From positions 620,001 through 684,000 of the forward strand of contig JACCHT010000001.1 of NCBI GenBank assembly GCA_013416635.1: 64,000 bases of DNA, read 5' to 3'. The notes beneath the pieces are model-generated. The model saw only the letters and a list, made by a program, of their open reading frames with translations. It had not been told where the DNA came from and searched no databases. Below are positions 21,583 through 32,054 of the stretch, piece after piece. Origin of the DNA: Candidatus Thiodubiliella endoseptemdiera. GTDB lineage: Bacteria; Pseudomonadota; Gammaproteobacteria; PS1; Pseudothioglobaceae. The position numbers were made by a program, and so were the translations under genes. The first letter of the stretch is position 1; every line of letters begins with the position of its first letter.

Positions 21583-22706
21583 TTAGGCTAAGATATTTTT
21601 CAAAATTTGGTAATAAATTTCACTTAAATCCTCTAAATCTTGTACACTCACACACTCGTCTACTTGATGAATGGTGGCATTTAAAGGTCCAAGCTCTACC
21701 ACTTGTGCATTTAGGATAGGGGCAATAAAACGCCCATCAGAGGTGCCGCCAGAAGTGGATAATTCACTGTCAATATCTTTCACTGTTTTCACCGCCTGCA
21801 TACAAGCACTAACTAAATCGCCTTTTGGTGTAAGGAATGGATAGCCTGAATGATTCCAGTCAATTTTGTATTCAAGTCCGTGCGTATCTAAAATATCTTC
21901 CACTCTTTTTTGCAGGCCCTCGTGTGTAGATTCACTTGAATAACGAAAATTAAACATTATTTCAACCGTCCCTGGAATTACATTAGTAACCCCTGTGCCT
22001 GAGTGTATATTAGACACTTGAAAACTGGTTTTTGGAAAATACTCATTGCCCTCATCCCATACTTCGGCAATCAAACCATTGAGTGCAGGTGCTAACAAAT
22101 GAATAGGATTATTTGCTAAATGCGGATAAGCGATATGCCCTTGCTTGCCAATCAAAGTCAACGAACCGTTCAACGAACCGCGTCTGCCATTTTTCATCAC
22201 ATCGCCCAACTGATTAGTCGATGAAGGCTCGCCCACCAAACAATAATCAACATTTTGCCCTTTGTTATTTAGATATTCGCATACCTTCACCGTGCCGTCA
22301 ATCGCAGGCCTTCTTCATCGGAAGTAATCAAATAACCGATACTGCCTTTATGGTCGGGAAAATCTGTCACAAACCGTTCAGTTGCTGTTATCATCGCCGC
22401 CAACGAGCCTTTCATATCCGCTGTGCCACGACCGTATAACATTCCATCAATCACCGTTGGCTCAAAAGGATCAGTTTTCCAATTCGACCCGACTGGCACG
22501 ACATCGGTATGCCCTGCGAAAACAAAAACAGGGGTATTATTACCATGCTTTGCCCAAAAATTATCCACTTCACCAAATTTTAAATCATCAATTTCAAAAC
22601 CGACTTTTTTCAGCCTATCAGTCATTAATCGCTGACAACCTTTGTCGTTAGGGGTAACAGAAGCAATAGATATTAAATCCTTTGCTAATTGTAGTGTATC
22701 ACTCAT
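21583..22706 (-). CDS. dapE: Succinyl-diaminopimelate desuccinylase, one frame break
   Basis: M20-family zinc amidohydrolase of the lysine/diaminopimelate pathway. Metal ligands lie in FAGHTDVVP and GRGTADMKG, with EEG following. The frame breaks at a CC run near 22308: the first part ends [10 protein letters not shown], while one more C gives [17 protein letters not shown], the normal continuation. The C-terminal half ([20 protein letters not shown]) is typical. The repaired length is about 375 residues. An enzyme needed for peptidoglycan precursors would not be expected to be lost. Confidence 0.94.
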
Positions 22707-22710
22707 AAAT

Positions 22711-23923
22711 TTATTTTAATTTTAAATTAATTGTTGGATTATTTTTCACCTCAGTCACTTGGCTCACTGCTTCAATATCACCCGCTTGTCGTATTGCCGA
22801 ACCCGACTTGCTTAGGCGTGCCTACGGCAAGCACTTTGGATGCTTGTGATAATTGTTGCGTCGGCATGACAGAATTTTTATCGGTCAATATTACCACGCC
22901 TGAAAAATCTTTTAACTTAATTTTCTGAATGGCAATCGGCATTGGTCGACCTTGTGCGGCTTTGACATACACCATTAAATAATAGTCTTTAAATTCTGCC
23001 TGATGCAGACGCTCAGATAGTGCTATTTTAATTGTAACCTGGTGTTGAGCTATTGGTTTATTTTGCGTTGTCGTTGATTTTCCATCTGCATTACGCATTT
23101 GTGCCAACTCATTCAGCATACGCTGTAAAGTCATTCTGTCTGCTTGATTTTCGGGTAATAATGACAACGCCCTTTGCCACAACATCTGTGTCAACTCTAA
23201 TCGCTGTGCGTTAATTGCCACCCAACCCGCCAAATATAAAGCATCTACATTATTCTGATTAACTTCTAACGCCTCACGGACCAAGGTAGAAACACGCCCT
23301 TTAAATTGGTTACCCTGAGATTTTGCCAAAGTTGAAGCGTATTCAACTAGCATAATTTCATTTTTTGGATTTAATCGGTAAGATTTTTCATACGCTTCTA
23401 AAGATTCACTTAATTGATCAGAATCAAATAATGCCAATCCTAACAATCTCCACGATTTTGCATCATCAGGTTGTTCTGCTAAACGCTTTCTAATATTGAC
23501 AATACTTTGTGCCAAAGTTGGTGGCTTTTCTGTTTGTAGCGTTGTTGCATTTTGAGAGGTAATTGATTGCGAAGTCAGCGTTTGATAAACACCTAAAGAT
23601 GTGATAGATAATGCTGTCACAATTAATACTGCCAACCAAATTGGTATCGGTTTTTGCGTTTCAACCGTCGTTGTCGTTGCTATCTGCATCATTTCCACTG
23701 CCAATACTTGTGCAATTTCATCTTTAGCATCTTCAAACACACTCTCATCAATCAACTCTCTTTGTAAATCTTGTTCGAGTTCCGCTTGTTTTTGCTTACC
23801 CAATGCAATATTTGATTTCTCCAAATCCAATACATTGTTCTTTAAAGGGCGATACAAAAACCACACCAACCATGCCGATGACATTACCAACATTAAAACA
23901 AACCACAAATATAAATTCATCAT
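22711..23923 (-). CDS. ccmI: Cytochrome c maturation protein CcmI, frame break near the C-terminus
   Basis: Two N-terminal membrane helices (residues about 5-22 and 95-113) flank a cytoplasmic coiled loop, followed by a periplasmic TPR region ([32 protein letters not shown]) that presents apocytochrome c. An extra G near 22820 makes the frame end as [10 protein letters not shown]; the shifted frame reads [20 protein letters not shown], the usual CcmI ending, and stops at 22711, five bases before dapE. The 4-bp overlap with ccmF indicates one transcript. Confidence 0.88.
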
Positions 23924-25827
23924 TTACCTCTTACTTTTAGACGGTAGCGTTTGTCAAAGGCCGCCAACAACGCACCCAATGCAATCAACAATCCCCCCAG
24001 CCAAATCCAACGAATGAGTGGCTTGTAATATAATCTCAAACTCCACGCCCCATTACCTAATGACTCGCCCAAAGCAACATACAAATCACGGAATAATGAA
24101 GGATCAATTGCTGCCTCAGTCATTGGCATACCCGTTACATATTGGCGTTTTTCGGGTTTTAAAGTGGCAATCTTATCACCCTCGTATGCCACATCAATCA
24201 CACCCTTATTGCCCGTATAATTTACCCCTTGCAATGTTGTAACCCCTCTAAAAGTAAAGTCATAACCTTTAATAGTTACAGTTTCATTCAGAGTCATCTT
24301 AATGTCTTTTTCCACACCATATTGCGTCGTTACCGTTGCACCGAATAAAAATACCGCAATACCAATATGTGCAACAATCATTCCAATAAACGCCATACTT
24401 GGATTACCTCGTTGTGCTAGTCTTTGCACTAACAATAGTAACGAATGCAACACAATCCAAGTAGATAAAAAGGTTGCCAAAACGACATAAATATTATCAA
24501 TGGACAAATAAGTAATCAGCGTAATCGTCGAAATAACAAATACCATATGAATAGTCACATCAACCACCCTATCCAACTTGTCTTTTTTCCAACGCAAATA
24601 CCCACCAATTGCCATTGCCAACACAGCAGGTATCATAATCGGTACAAATACCGCATCAAAATACGGTGCACCGACTGAGATTTTTCCCAATCCTAATGAA
24701 TCTAATAATAGTGGATAAAGCGTACCCAAAAATACACTCAATAACGCTGTGACTAATAAGATATTATTCACTAATAATCCACTTTCTCTCGATAACAGTG
24801 AAAAACTGTTATTGCTACGCATCAAATTAGCACGCCACGCATACAAGCCCAATGAACCACCGACCACAATCACCAAAAATACCAAAATGAACAGCCCCCT
24901 CGCAGGGTCAGCAGCAAATGAATGCACTGAAGTCAAAATCCCTGAACGCACCAAGAAAGTGCCTAACAAGCTCAAAGAAAATCCAGCAATTGCCAATAAC
25001 ACCGTCCAATGCTTAAAGGCACCACGCTTTTCACTCACACTCAAAGAATGCACCAAGGCGGTAGCAACCAACCACGGCATAAATGACGCATTTTCAACTG
25101 GATCCCAAAACCACCAACCTCCCCAGCCGAGTTCATAATACGCCCACCAAGAACCTAGAGTAATACCGAAAGTTAAAAACGCCCACGCCACCAAAGTCCA
25201 CGGACGCGACCAACGCAACCAAGTAGAATCCAACTGCCCACGAATCAACGACGACAATACAAATGCAAATGGAACTGCCATTCCCACATAGCCCATATAC
25301 AACATCGGTGGATGAATAATCAAGCCAAAATCTTGCAACAGCGGATTGAGTTCACGCCCCTGTATCGGGATAATATCTAAGCGTTCAAATGGATTAGAAG
25401 TCAGCAATAAAAACAACAAAAAGCCAATGCTAATTAACCCCAAAATAATCAAAATATGATTTAAAACCTGTGCAGGCAAGCGTTTAGAAAAAATAGAAAC
25501 TGCCACACTCCACAAAGACAATATCAACGCCCACAACAATAAAGAACCTTCATGTGCGCCCCAAACAGCCGACATTTTAAAAATATCAGGAAGATTTGTA
25601 TTGGAATTACTGGCAACATATTTAACCGAAAAATCATCCACCACAAAGGCATTCATCAACACTGCAAATGATACGATCAGCCAAAAAAACTGCATCCACA
25701 ACAAAGGACGAGAAAGTTGCATTAAAGCAACATTACCCCGCCACAAACCCACACTTGGCAAGGCTACTTGTAGCACAGCGACTATCAAAGCAAGGATTAA
25801 GGCAAAATGTCCAATTTCAGGTAACAT
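23920..25827 (-). CDS. ccmF: Cytochrome c haem lyase subunit CcmF
   Basis: 635-residue polytopic membrane protein. It carries the haem-handling tryptophan-rich WWD motif (WGGWWFWDPVENASFMPW) and conserved histidines such as WGAHEG and VHSFAADP. With CcmH it ligates haem to apocytochrome CXXCH motifs on the periplasmic side. ccmG and ccmH are not adjacent; only ccmI follows here. It starts 4 bp from the end of serB. Confidence 0.95.
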   Translation of the reverse strand: MLPEIGHFALILALIVAVLQVALPSVGLWRGNVALMQLSRPLLWMQFFWLIVSFAVLMNAFVVDDFSVKYVASNSNTNLPDIFKMSAVWGAHEGSLLLWALILSLWSVAVSIFSKRLPAQVLNHILIILGLISIGFLLFLLLTSNPFERLDIIPIQGRELNPLLQDFGLIIHPPMLYMGYVGMAVPFAFVLSSLIRGQLDSTWLRWSRPWTLVAWAFLTFGITLGSWWAYYELGWGGWWFWDPVENASFMPWLVATALVHSLSVSEKRGAFKHWTVLLAIAGFSLSLLGTFLVRSGILTSVHSFAADPARGLFILVFLVIVVGGSLGLYAWRANLMRSNNSFSLLSRESGLLVNNILLVTALLSVFLGTLYPLLLDSLGLGKISVGAPYFDAVFVPIMIPAVLAMAIGGYLRWKKDKLDRVVDVTIHMVFVISTITLITYLSIDNIYVVLATFLSTWIVLHSLLLLVQRLAQRGNPSMAFIGMIVAHIGIAVFLFGATVTTQYGVEKDIKMTLNETVTIKGYDFTFRGVTTLQGVNYTGNKGVIDVAYEGDKIATLKPEKRQYVTGMPMTEAAIDPSLFRDLYVALGESLGNGAWSLRLYYKPLIRWIWLGGLLIALGALLAAFDKRYRLKVRGK

Positions 25828-25830
25828 AAT

Positions 25831-26649
25831 TTAACCATCAAAAAAATCCATTATTATATCCAACCCACCATAACTAATCACGATATTTGCAAATTTAATT
25901 ACTGCAGGTTTGGCATGATACGCCACTGACAAGCCCGCCACCGCCATCATTTCCAAATCATTCGCCCCATCACCTATTGCAATAGTTTGGCTCGGTGTCG
26001 TTTGGTATTTTGCACACAATTCAGTTATAAATTCAGCCTTAGCTGTGGCGTTAATAATATCCCCCTCAACTTTACCCGTTAATTGCCCCTTCTCAATCGT
26101 CAATGTATTCGCACGGTCGTGATCAAGCCCAATATCCTCTGCCAAACGCCGAGTGAAATAACCAAACCCGCCCGACACTACTGCTGTTTTTATCGCCCTA
26201 GATTTTAAAAACGCAATCAACGCCCTACCTCCATCACTGACTTTCAAGCGTTCCTCATAAACCCGACTCAACACCGACACTTCCAGCCCCTGCAACAAAG
26301 CGACGCGTTCAATCAAAGACGCATTAAAATCCAAATCGCCCCGCATCGCCCGCTCAGTAATCGCTGCCACCTGTGGTTTAATACCTGCAAAATCTGCAAT
26401 TTCATCAATACACTCAATCGTTATCAGCGTCGAATCCATATCACTCACAAACAATGCTGTCTGCGAAAAATCAAAGTCAGGTAAATAATTAATATCCACC
26501 GAAAACACCTCGCGCAACGCTACAATATCAATTTTCTTATCCGTTAAAAAACGAAAATGCGAGCGCCTAAATTCAAACGCCACACCACACACATCCGCCA
26601 TTTTGTTGGCAATATCTAACGCTTGGGAATGTAAAATAATGGTATTCAT
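25831..26649 (-). CDS. serB: Phosphoserine phosphatase
   Basis: 272 residues. HAD-superfamily enzyme that makes serine from phosphoserine. The nucleophile motif is FVSDMDSTLITIE, followed by VVSGGFGYFTRRLA and AIGDGANDLEMM. It has a short N-terminal region, as in proteobacterial SerB. It lies upstream of ccmF with a 3-base gap. Confidence 0.95.
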   Translation of the reverse strand: MNTIILHSQALDIANKMADVCGVAFEFRRSHFRFLTDKKIDIVALREVFSVDINYLPDFDFSQTALFVSDMDSTLITIECIDEIADFAGIKPQVAAITERAMRGDLDFNASLIERVALLQGLEVSVLSRVYEERLKVSDGGRALIAFLKSRAIKTAVVSGGFGYFTRRLAEDIGLDHDRANTLTIEKGQLTGKVEGDIINATAKAEFITELCAKYQTTPSQTIAIGDGANDLEMMAVAGLSVAYHAKPAVIKFANIVISYGGLDIIMDFFDG

Positions 26650-26683
26650 AACCTGTAGGAATTTTACCTAAGAAAAAAACAAA

Positions 26684-26720
26684 AAAACCCTATTACAACC
26701 TTAAGTCATAATAGGGTTTT
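26684..26720 (-). terminator. Terminator downstream of tRNA-Leu
   Basis: Perfect 12-bp stem AAAACCCTATTA / TAATAGGGTTTT with a T-rich tail on the minus strand. It separates the tRNA from serB. Confidence 0.75.
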
Positions 26721-26728
26721 TATTAAGA

Positions 26729-26813
26729 TGGTGCGGAAGGAGAGACTCGAACTCTCACACTTTTCAGCACTGGAACCTAAATCCAGCGTGTCTACCAATT
26801 CCACCACTCCCGC
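26729..26813 (-). tRNA. tRNA-Leu (anticodon UAG)
   Basis: On the minus strand it begins GCGGGAGTGGTGGAA and ends with an encoded CCA. The acceptor stem GCGGGAG/CTTCCGC, the anticodon stem CTGGA/TCCAG with loop TTTAGGT (anticodon TAG), a long class II variable arm and GTTCGAGTC in the T arm are visible. The fold is normal. Confidence 0.95.
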
Positions 26814-26944
26814 TCGAAAACGGGCATTATACCCAAATAGACATTACTGTTGTCATAAATGAAACCAAAAAATCACTCGCCTATTGATTCCCCTAATGCA
26901 AAATGATGTTAAAATTACATCTTTTTTAAAAGATAGGTAACAAT

Positions 26945-27154
26945 ATGACGGTCAATAACGCAGTATCAGCAATAGCAGGAGTTTTTATCATGGGTTCACT
27001 TTTGGCAAGTAGCATTAACTTTAACGAGCCAAATTGGTTATGGATGACATTTTTTGTTGGTTTTATGTTATTCCAATCAGCATTTACAGGTTTCTGCCCA
27101 GCAGCAATGATTTGTAAAGCGTTAGGTGCTAAAGACGATAATTGCCGCTCTTAG
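26945..27154 (+). CDS. DUF2892 (YgaP-like) small membrane protein
   Basis: 69 residues with two hydrophobic segments (AIAGVFIMGSLLASSINF and WLWMTFFVGFMLFQSAF), then GFCPAAMICKALG. The C-P-A-A-M/L-x-x-x-K-x-x-G pattern is typical of the YgaP transmembrane domain family, often found with rhodanese or sulfur-handling proteins. AGGTAA precedes the ATG. The function is unknown. Confidence 0.85.
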   Translation: MTVNNAVSAIAGVFIMGSLLASSINFNEPNWLWMTFFVGFMLFQSAFTGFCPAAMICKALGAKDDNCRS

Positions 27155-27172
27155 TCTTGCTTTTTAGTTAAA

Positions 27173-27200
27173 GAAACCGCCTTAATTGGCGGTTTTTTTT
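27173..27200 (+). terminator. Rho-independent terminator after the DUF2892 gene
   Basis: AAACCGCC / GGCGGTTT stem with a five-base loop and eight T residues, 19 bp after the stop codon. Confidence 0.9.
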
Positions 27201-27212
27201 GGCAACGCAGAA

Positions 27213-28601
27213 TTAATTTTTATCCATATCATACCAATTCAACTTTTCCCTTAACTTCACCACTTCGCCCACAATAATCAGCGTAGGCGCATGGATGATT
27301 TCATTGGCCACCAAATCAGGCAATTCTGCCAAGGTAGTAGTGTGAACCTTATGTTCTGGTGTTGTGCCTTTTTCCACCAAAGCAACTGGCATTTCCCCAC
27401 GCATCCCATGGGCGATAAGTTGGTCTGACAAATGCTGTGCCCCTTTAAGTGCCATATAAAAAACAATGGTTTGTTGCTCAACAGCCAACTCATCCCACGG
27501 CAAATTCATACTGCCGTCTTTAAGATGCCCTGTTACAAAACGACAAGACTGCGAATAATCCCGATGTGTCAACGGAATACCCGAATAAGTAGAACAACCC
27601 GAAGCAGCAGTAATCCCTGGCACAACTTGGAACGGAACGCCATTTTCCGCCAAGGTTTCGATTTCTTCGCCGCCTCGCCCAAAAATAAACGGATCGCCGC
27701 CTTTGAGACGACAAACACGCCTACCCTGCTTGGCTAAATCCACCAATAATTGATTAATGCCTTCCTGTGGCACACTGTGATTATCGCGCTCTTTGCCGAC
27801 ATAAATAAGCTCTGCATCGCGTCTCACTAATTCCATTACTTCATCTGATACCAAGCGGTCGTATAAAATCACATCGGCTTGCTGCATCAGACGCAACGCC
27901 TTGAAGGTCAACAAATCTGGGTCGCCTGGACCTCCGCCAACCAAATAAACCTCGCCGATATCGCTATCAATACTGTCGTCAAGTTGTGCTTGTAAATCAG
28001 TTTGTGCTTCATCAATTTTGCCTGCAAAGACTTTTTCCGCAACCACCCCTGAAAAAGCCTTTTCCCAAAAATAACGCCTATCTTCAATGTTATTAAATTT
28101 GGCTTTAACTTGCTGTCTAAAATTCCCCGCTAATGTTGCCAATTTGCCATAGGCATTGGGAATAGTACTTTCTAATTTAGCACGAATGAGTCGGGCTAAT
28201 ACAGGTGCCTTACCTGCTGATGAAATGGCAATCACAATCGGACTTCTATCAACAATCGAAGGCATAATAAAACTACACAATGCTGGCGAATCCACTACAT
28301 TAACAGGAATATTAGCCTTTTTTGCCAATGCAGAAACACGCGCATTCAACACTGCATCATCCGTGGCAGATACAATCAACACCTGTGCATTAACATCACT
28401 TGCCTCAAAATCTTTTTTAATCAAAATGATTTTATTATTTTTTACCAGCTCAGCAACGCCATCACAAGTTTCTGGTGCTATGCAAGTAACCTGTGCATCT
28501 GCTTTTAATAAAAGGTTAATTTTGCGATAAGCAATATCACCACCACCAACAACTAAGCAGGGTTTTTTGGCAATATCAATAAAAATAGGAAAATAATCCA
28601 T
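27213..28601 (-). CDS. cysG: Sirohaem synthase CysG (uroporphyrinogen-III methyltransferase fused to precorrin-2 dehydrogenase/ferrochelatase)
   Basis: 462 residues. The N-terminal SirC-like domain has an NAD-binding GGGDIAYRK motif (1-about 115), followed by a dimerisation region. The C-terminal SUMT domain starts near residue 215 with [12 protein letters not shown] and includes [13 protein letters not shown] and the [19 protein letters not shown] segment. It makes sirohaem for sulfite and nitrite reductases, and for the reverse-acting dissimilatory sulfite reductase of sulfur oxidisers. Full length and intact. Confidence 0.97.
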   Translation of the reverse strand: MDYFPIFIDIAKKPCLVVGGGDIAYRKINLLLKADAQVTCIAPETCDGVAELVKNNKIILIKKDFEASDVNAQVLIVSATDDAVLNARVSALAKKANIPVNVVDSPALCSFIMPSIVDRSPIVIAISSAGKAPVLARLIRAKLESTIPNAYGKLATLAGNFRQQVKAKFNNIEDRRYFWEKAFSGVVAEKVFAGKIDEAQTDLQAQLDDSIDSDIGEVYLVGGGPGDPDLLTFKALRLMQQADVILYDRLVSDEVMELVRRDAELIYVGKERDNHSVPQEGINQLLVDLAKQGRRVCRLKGGDPFIFGRGGEEIETLAENGVPFQVVPGITAASGCSTYSGIPLTHRDYSQSCRFVTGHLKDGSMNLPWDELAVEQQTIVFYMALKGAQHLSDQLIAHGMRGEMPVALVEKGTTPEHKVHTTTLAELPDLVANEIIHAPTLIIVGEVVKLREKLNWYDMDKN

Positions 28602-28639
28602 AAGCTGTTAGTGGTAAATTCTAAAGTAAGTATTATAAT

Positions 28640-28800
28640 GAGACCTTTGCATAAATAGGGATGATTAGCAAAATGACAGATTTTATTAAATTGGAAATTT
28701 TTTAAATCCACTCCTAGCAGGGCTAAGGGTGTTTTTAAAAAGTTTGTAATTTGATGAAAGATGGCGTTTTGATGATTATTCATATTTATGCAAAGGTCTC
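28640..28800 (+). mobile_element. 161-bp MITE, copy 5
   Basis: Complete element with identical ends, about 40 bp upstream of cysG. Flanks share only AAT, so its target duplication is eroded or was changed by recombination. Confidence 0.9.
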
Positions 28801-28820
28801 AATGTGTAAAATGTTTTTAT

Positions 28821-29224
28821 ATGTCAAACAAACACTATACCTGTCCTTTTTCCCATTTAATTTTAAGCGGTCGCTGTGGCTGTGAATTTTCCGCAAAAGA
28901 CTGTGTTGCCGAAAAAGAATTTGGTGCTTGTTTAAATAAATCAGCATCAAATGACTGTGCCTCGTTATATCAAAACCTAAGAATCAACAGTAATTTTGCC
29001 CTGCAATCACACATCAATCCAATCTATCAGTCGGGCAACAAGCAAAAATTAAAATGGGAGGGCTACTTGCTCTACAAGAGATTGTCAATTATTCTGTCTC
29101 TGACAACATCAACAATATTACCGAGTTAGTCAGCATAATTAAACAAGAATATGGCAATTTTAAACAAATCCCTTTTTCAAAACTAATGCCAAAAATCGCC
29201 AAATTTAAATTTAGGAATCGTTAA
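28821..29224 (+). CDS. Cysteine-rich conserved hypothetical protein, one frame break
   Basis: Starts MSNKHYTCPFSHLILSGRCG and contains CGCEF, CVAEKEFGACL, DCASLYQNLR. The frame changes near 29048, after which GGLLALQEIVNYSV and KQIPFSKLMPKI follow, giving about 134 residues. The pattern CPFSH...GRCGC...AEK...C...LY..LR reminds me of an uncharacterised proteobacterial family, with the cysteines as possible metal ligands. The function is unknown. It is isolated between two MITE copies. Confidence 0.6.
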
Positions 29225-29274
29225 TTTTTTGCTAGATTAATAAAAAAGTATGGAAATAACATTTTATTTATTGT

Positions 29275-29435
29275 GAGACCTTTGCATAAATAGGGATGAT
29301 TAGCAAAATGACAGATTTTATTAAATTACAAATTTTTTAAATCCACTCCTAGCAGGGCTAAGGGTGTTTTTAAAAAGTTTGTAATTTGATGAAAGATGGC
29401 GTTTTGATGATTATTCATATTTATGCAAAGGTCTC
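29275..29435 (+). mobile_element. 161-bp MITE, copy 6
   Basis: Complete, with 5-bp target duplication ATTGT (29270-29274 and 29436-29440). It differs from the other copies by ATTACAAA in place of ATTGGAAA near 29327. It lies 22 bp left of the IS5-like element. Confidence 0.92.
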
Positions 29436-29457
29436 ATTGTATAATATTGTTCAATAT

Positions 29458-30706
29458 GAGACCTTTGCATAAATCAACTAAAAACACATCAAACTGGTAA
29501 AATAAACACCCTCTAAATCAACCATAAAAATACTAAAATTTCCTAGAAAAACACTCAACAAAACTCATTTGCAGACTCTCTTGTCGTTGAGCATAAATCC
29601 CTATCAGAACTTAATGATGTTCACAACATCATTAACTGGAATGAGATAGAGCAAACACTTTCAAATTTGTATTCATCCAAGCGAGGTGCGCCCAGTTACC
29701 CGCCATTGATGATGTTCAAGATTCTCATCCTTCAAGCTTGGTATGACCTCAGCGATGAAGCCCTAGAGAAACAAATTGCCAGAGATTTAATGTTTAGAAG
29801 GTTTATTGATTTGTCTCTATCTGAGAATGTGCCAGACCATTCCAGCATTTGGCGTTTTAGGCAATTACTCAATACTGAGAAACTGTTAGAGCCATTACTA
29901 GAGCAAATCAACAATCACTTAGAGCAAAATTCAATCATTGTCTCGCTAGGCTTAATCAACATCATTGACGCTACTGTCATAGAAGCCAAACAATCAAGAA
30001 AACGCAAGGGAAAACACGGCAACAACACCCAAGACCATGAAGCCGCTTACAATGTCAAAACTGCCGCTGATGGCAAACGCAAAACCACCTATGGCTTTAA
30101 GATGCATGCAAATACTGATGAGGATGGCTTTGTTAAAAAAAATGACGTTTACCCCTGGCAATGTGCATGACTCACAAGAATTTGACAAACTACTTGATGT
30201 TAGCAAAACCAAAACCTGCGGGCAAGTCTTTGCTGATAGCGCTTACGCCAACAAAAGAAATGACAAACAGTTGGGCAAACAAAACAATAAAGTCTTGCAT
30301 CGAGCCTACAGAAACACACCACTCACAAACAAACAAAAACAAGACAACAGACAACGCTCATCTGTTCGCTACATTGTTGAGCGAACCTTTGGGTTGCTCA
30401 AACTTCATCACGGCTTAGGCAAGGCAAGATACCTTGGATTAGAGAGAAACAAGACCCGAGCACAACTGATTGCCATGAGTCATAATCTTAAAATAGGGAT
30501 GAATATTTTTAAACAGATGCGAGAACTGCAGGATTGTTGCGTCTAATGGTTGGAATAAAGGTAAAATAGGCGGAAATCGCCAAGAAATGCAAAACAATCG
30601 GCCTTGTTTTTGGGTTTTGAAGAAAGTGAGAATAATTTTGAAAAATCTTTTGAAAAATTACAAAAGTTGGATTAAAGCAATAAATTATGAATTACGCAAA
30701 GGTCTC
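29458..30706 (+). mobile_element. IS5-family insertion sequence whose ends match the MITE
   Basis: 1249 bp. The left end is GAGACCTTTGCATAAAT, identical to the MITE terminus; the right end AATTACGCAAAGGTCTC differs at two or three positions. It contains one transposase gene. The flanking bases (AATAT, GTTAT) are not a target duplication, so the element or its right flank was rearranged after insertion. It is the only potentially autonomous element of this family in the window. Confidence 0.9.
29547..30546 (+). CDS. IS5-family DDE transposase, one frame change at an A8 run
   Basis: Catalyses cut-and-paste movement. Landmarks are the N-terminal PLMMFKILILQAWYDLSDE, the first catalytic aspartate in IIDATVIEA, the second in QVFADSAYANKR, and the glutamate in YIVERTFGLLK. 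The two halves meet at GTTAAAAAAAATGACG near 30137: with seven A the frame reads VKKMTFTPGNVHDSQ without interruption. No ATG precedes SFADSLVVEHKSLSEL in this frame (the frame opens after TAG at 29544), so the start is unclear. The A8 run could be a sequencing error or a slippage site used for expression. Confidence 0.85.
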
Positions 30707-32054
30707 GTTATGATAAAAAAATATCTATTACTGATAATGCTTTTTTTAATAATTTTGAAGATGATTTTACTAACGATGATTTTGTTTTAATTGTTGGAAA
30801 AAATGGAACTGGAAAAAGTTCTCTTGGACATTTTTTGGCATTTTCAAATCAAAAAAACCCCCATATGGAAATACTAACCTCTGTAAAGAAACAGTTTCTA
30901 GTTACATCAGAAGTAAAACAAAAGATGATAGAGTCTGCTTATTATAACTACCCCGATACCAAAACCGCTATATTAGAAAAAGAAACTAAAATTAACAATT
31001 TTTTTAAAAAATTTGAAGACCAATTAATAGTCTCAGAACAAAATAGGTTAATAGATATTAATACTAATAGTTATGCACTGATAACCATTTCCTTGCCGAT
31101 ATAGGGGAAGTTATAGATGAAAAATTTTATACGTCAGAAAAATTACTTTTTGATGATTTTTTTATAAAACAAAATAATAATAAAAAAACACTTTTTATAA
31201 GGGAAAAGGTAAAAAGAATAAATACGGGACAGACTATAGAAGACATTGGTGTAACTAGTCAAGAATACAAAACGACCAATATAATGAAAACACTTGAAGA
31301 CTTAAATAAACTTTATCAGAGTTTAAAAATAATACTGACAAAAATTGATTTCAACAGCGCTTTAGAAAGCGTTGAAAGATTAAAAGATGAAATTGAGGTA
31401 TCAGTTAATTCTAAATTAGAAGAAGGTGGATACGAACCTGTAGTTATTTATAAACATTTAGCGCGTGAGTATAGTTCTGGGGAAAAATTTGTTTTAAATT
31501 TAATAGCAACATTACTAATAAAAAAACCTTTAGTTGTTTTCCTTGATGAGGCAGAACATAGTTTACATCCAACTGTTCAATTAGAATTTTTAAACTTTTT
31601 AAAATTACTCAAAATAACATTTAATCTTGATACACAATTTTTTATATCTTCGCACTCCCCTTATATTATTCAAAGTGCGGTAAATAGTGAAATTAAAACA
31701 ATATCCCTAGAAGAGAGTGGCAATAAAAAAATTTCTGTTGAAACTTTAAATTGGAATGGAGCGGAACCAAAGGTAAGTTTTTCTAAATTAAATTATAAGA
31801 TTTTTGATATTCCTTCTAATGAGTACCATTCTGAGTTATTTGAAAGAATAAGAGAAATATCTGGGAGTAAAAGTATTGATGGCACCAATAATTACCTTAA
31901 AGACCATTTTAAACTTAAAATGGTGGATAATACGAAAGAAACTTTGCCAGTGTATGTGCGTAATTATATTCACCACCCTGATGAAAGAAGTCGTAGTTTA
32001 GATGTAGAAAAATTAAGAAATTCAATCTGTTTGCTTGAAAAAATTTTAGTTTAA
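30707..32054 (+). pseudogene. AAA/ABC-type ATPase (RecF/OLD-like), 5'-truncated by the IS and frame-broken
   Basis: The open frame begins at the IS edge without a start codon. It has a P-loop (FVLIVGKNGTGKSSLG, about 30783-30830) close to the N-terminus as usual, a helical middle part, an ABC-like signature (SSGEKFVLNLIA), Walker B (VVFLDEAEHSLHP) and a switch histidine (FISSHSPYI). The frame changes near 31083, after which HFLADIGEVIDEKF continues. It ends at 32054, just left of an IS256-type element. Related stand-alone ATPases often act in phage defence or DNA repair; no partner gene is visible. About 20-40 N-terminal residues are probably missing. Confidence 0.7.
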
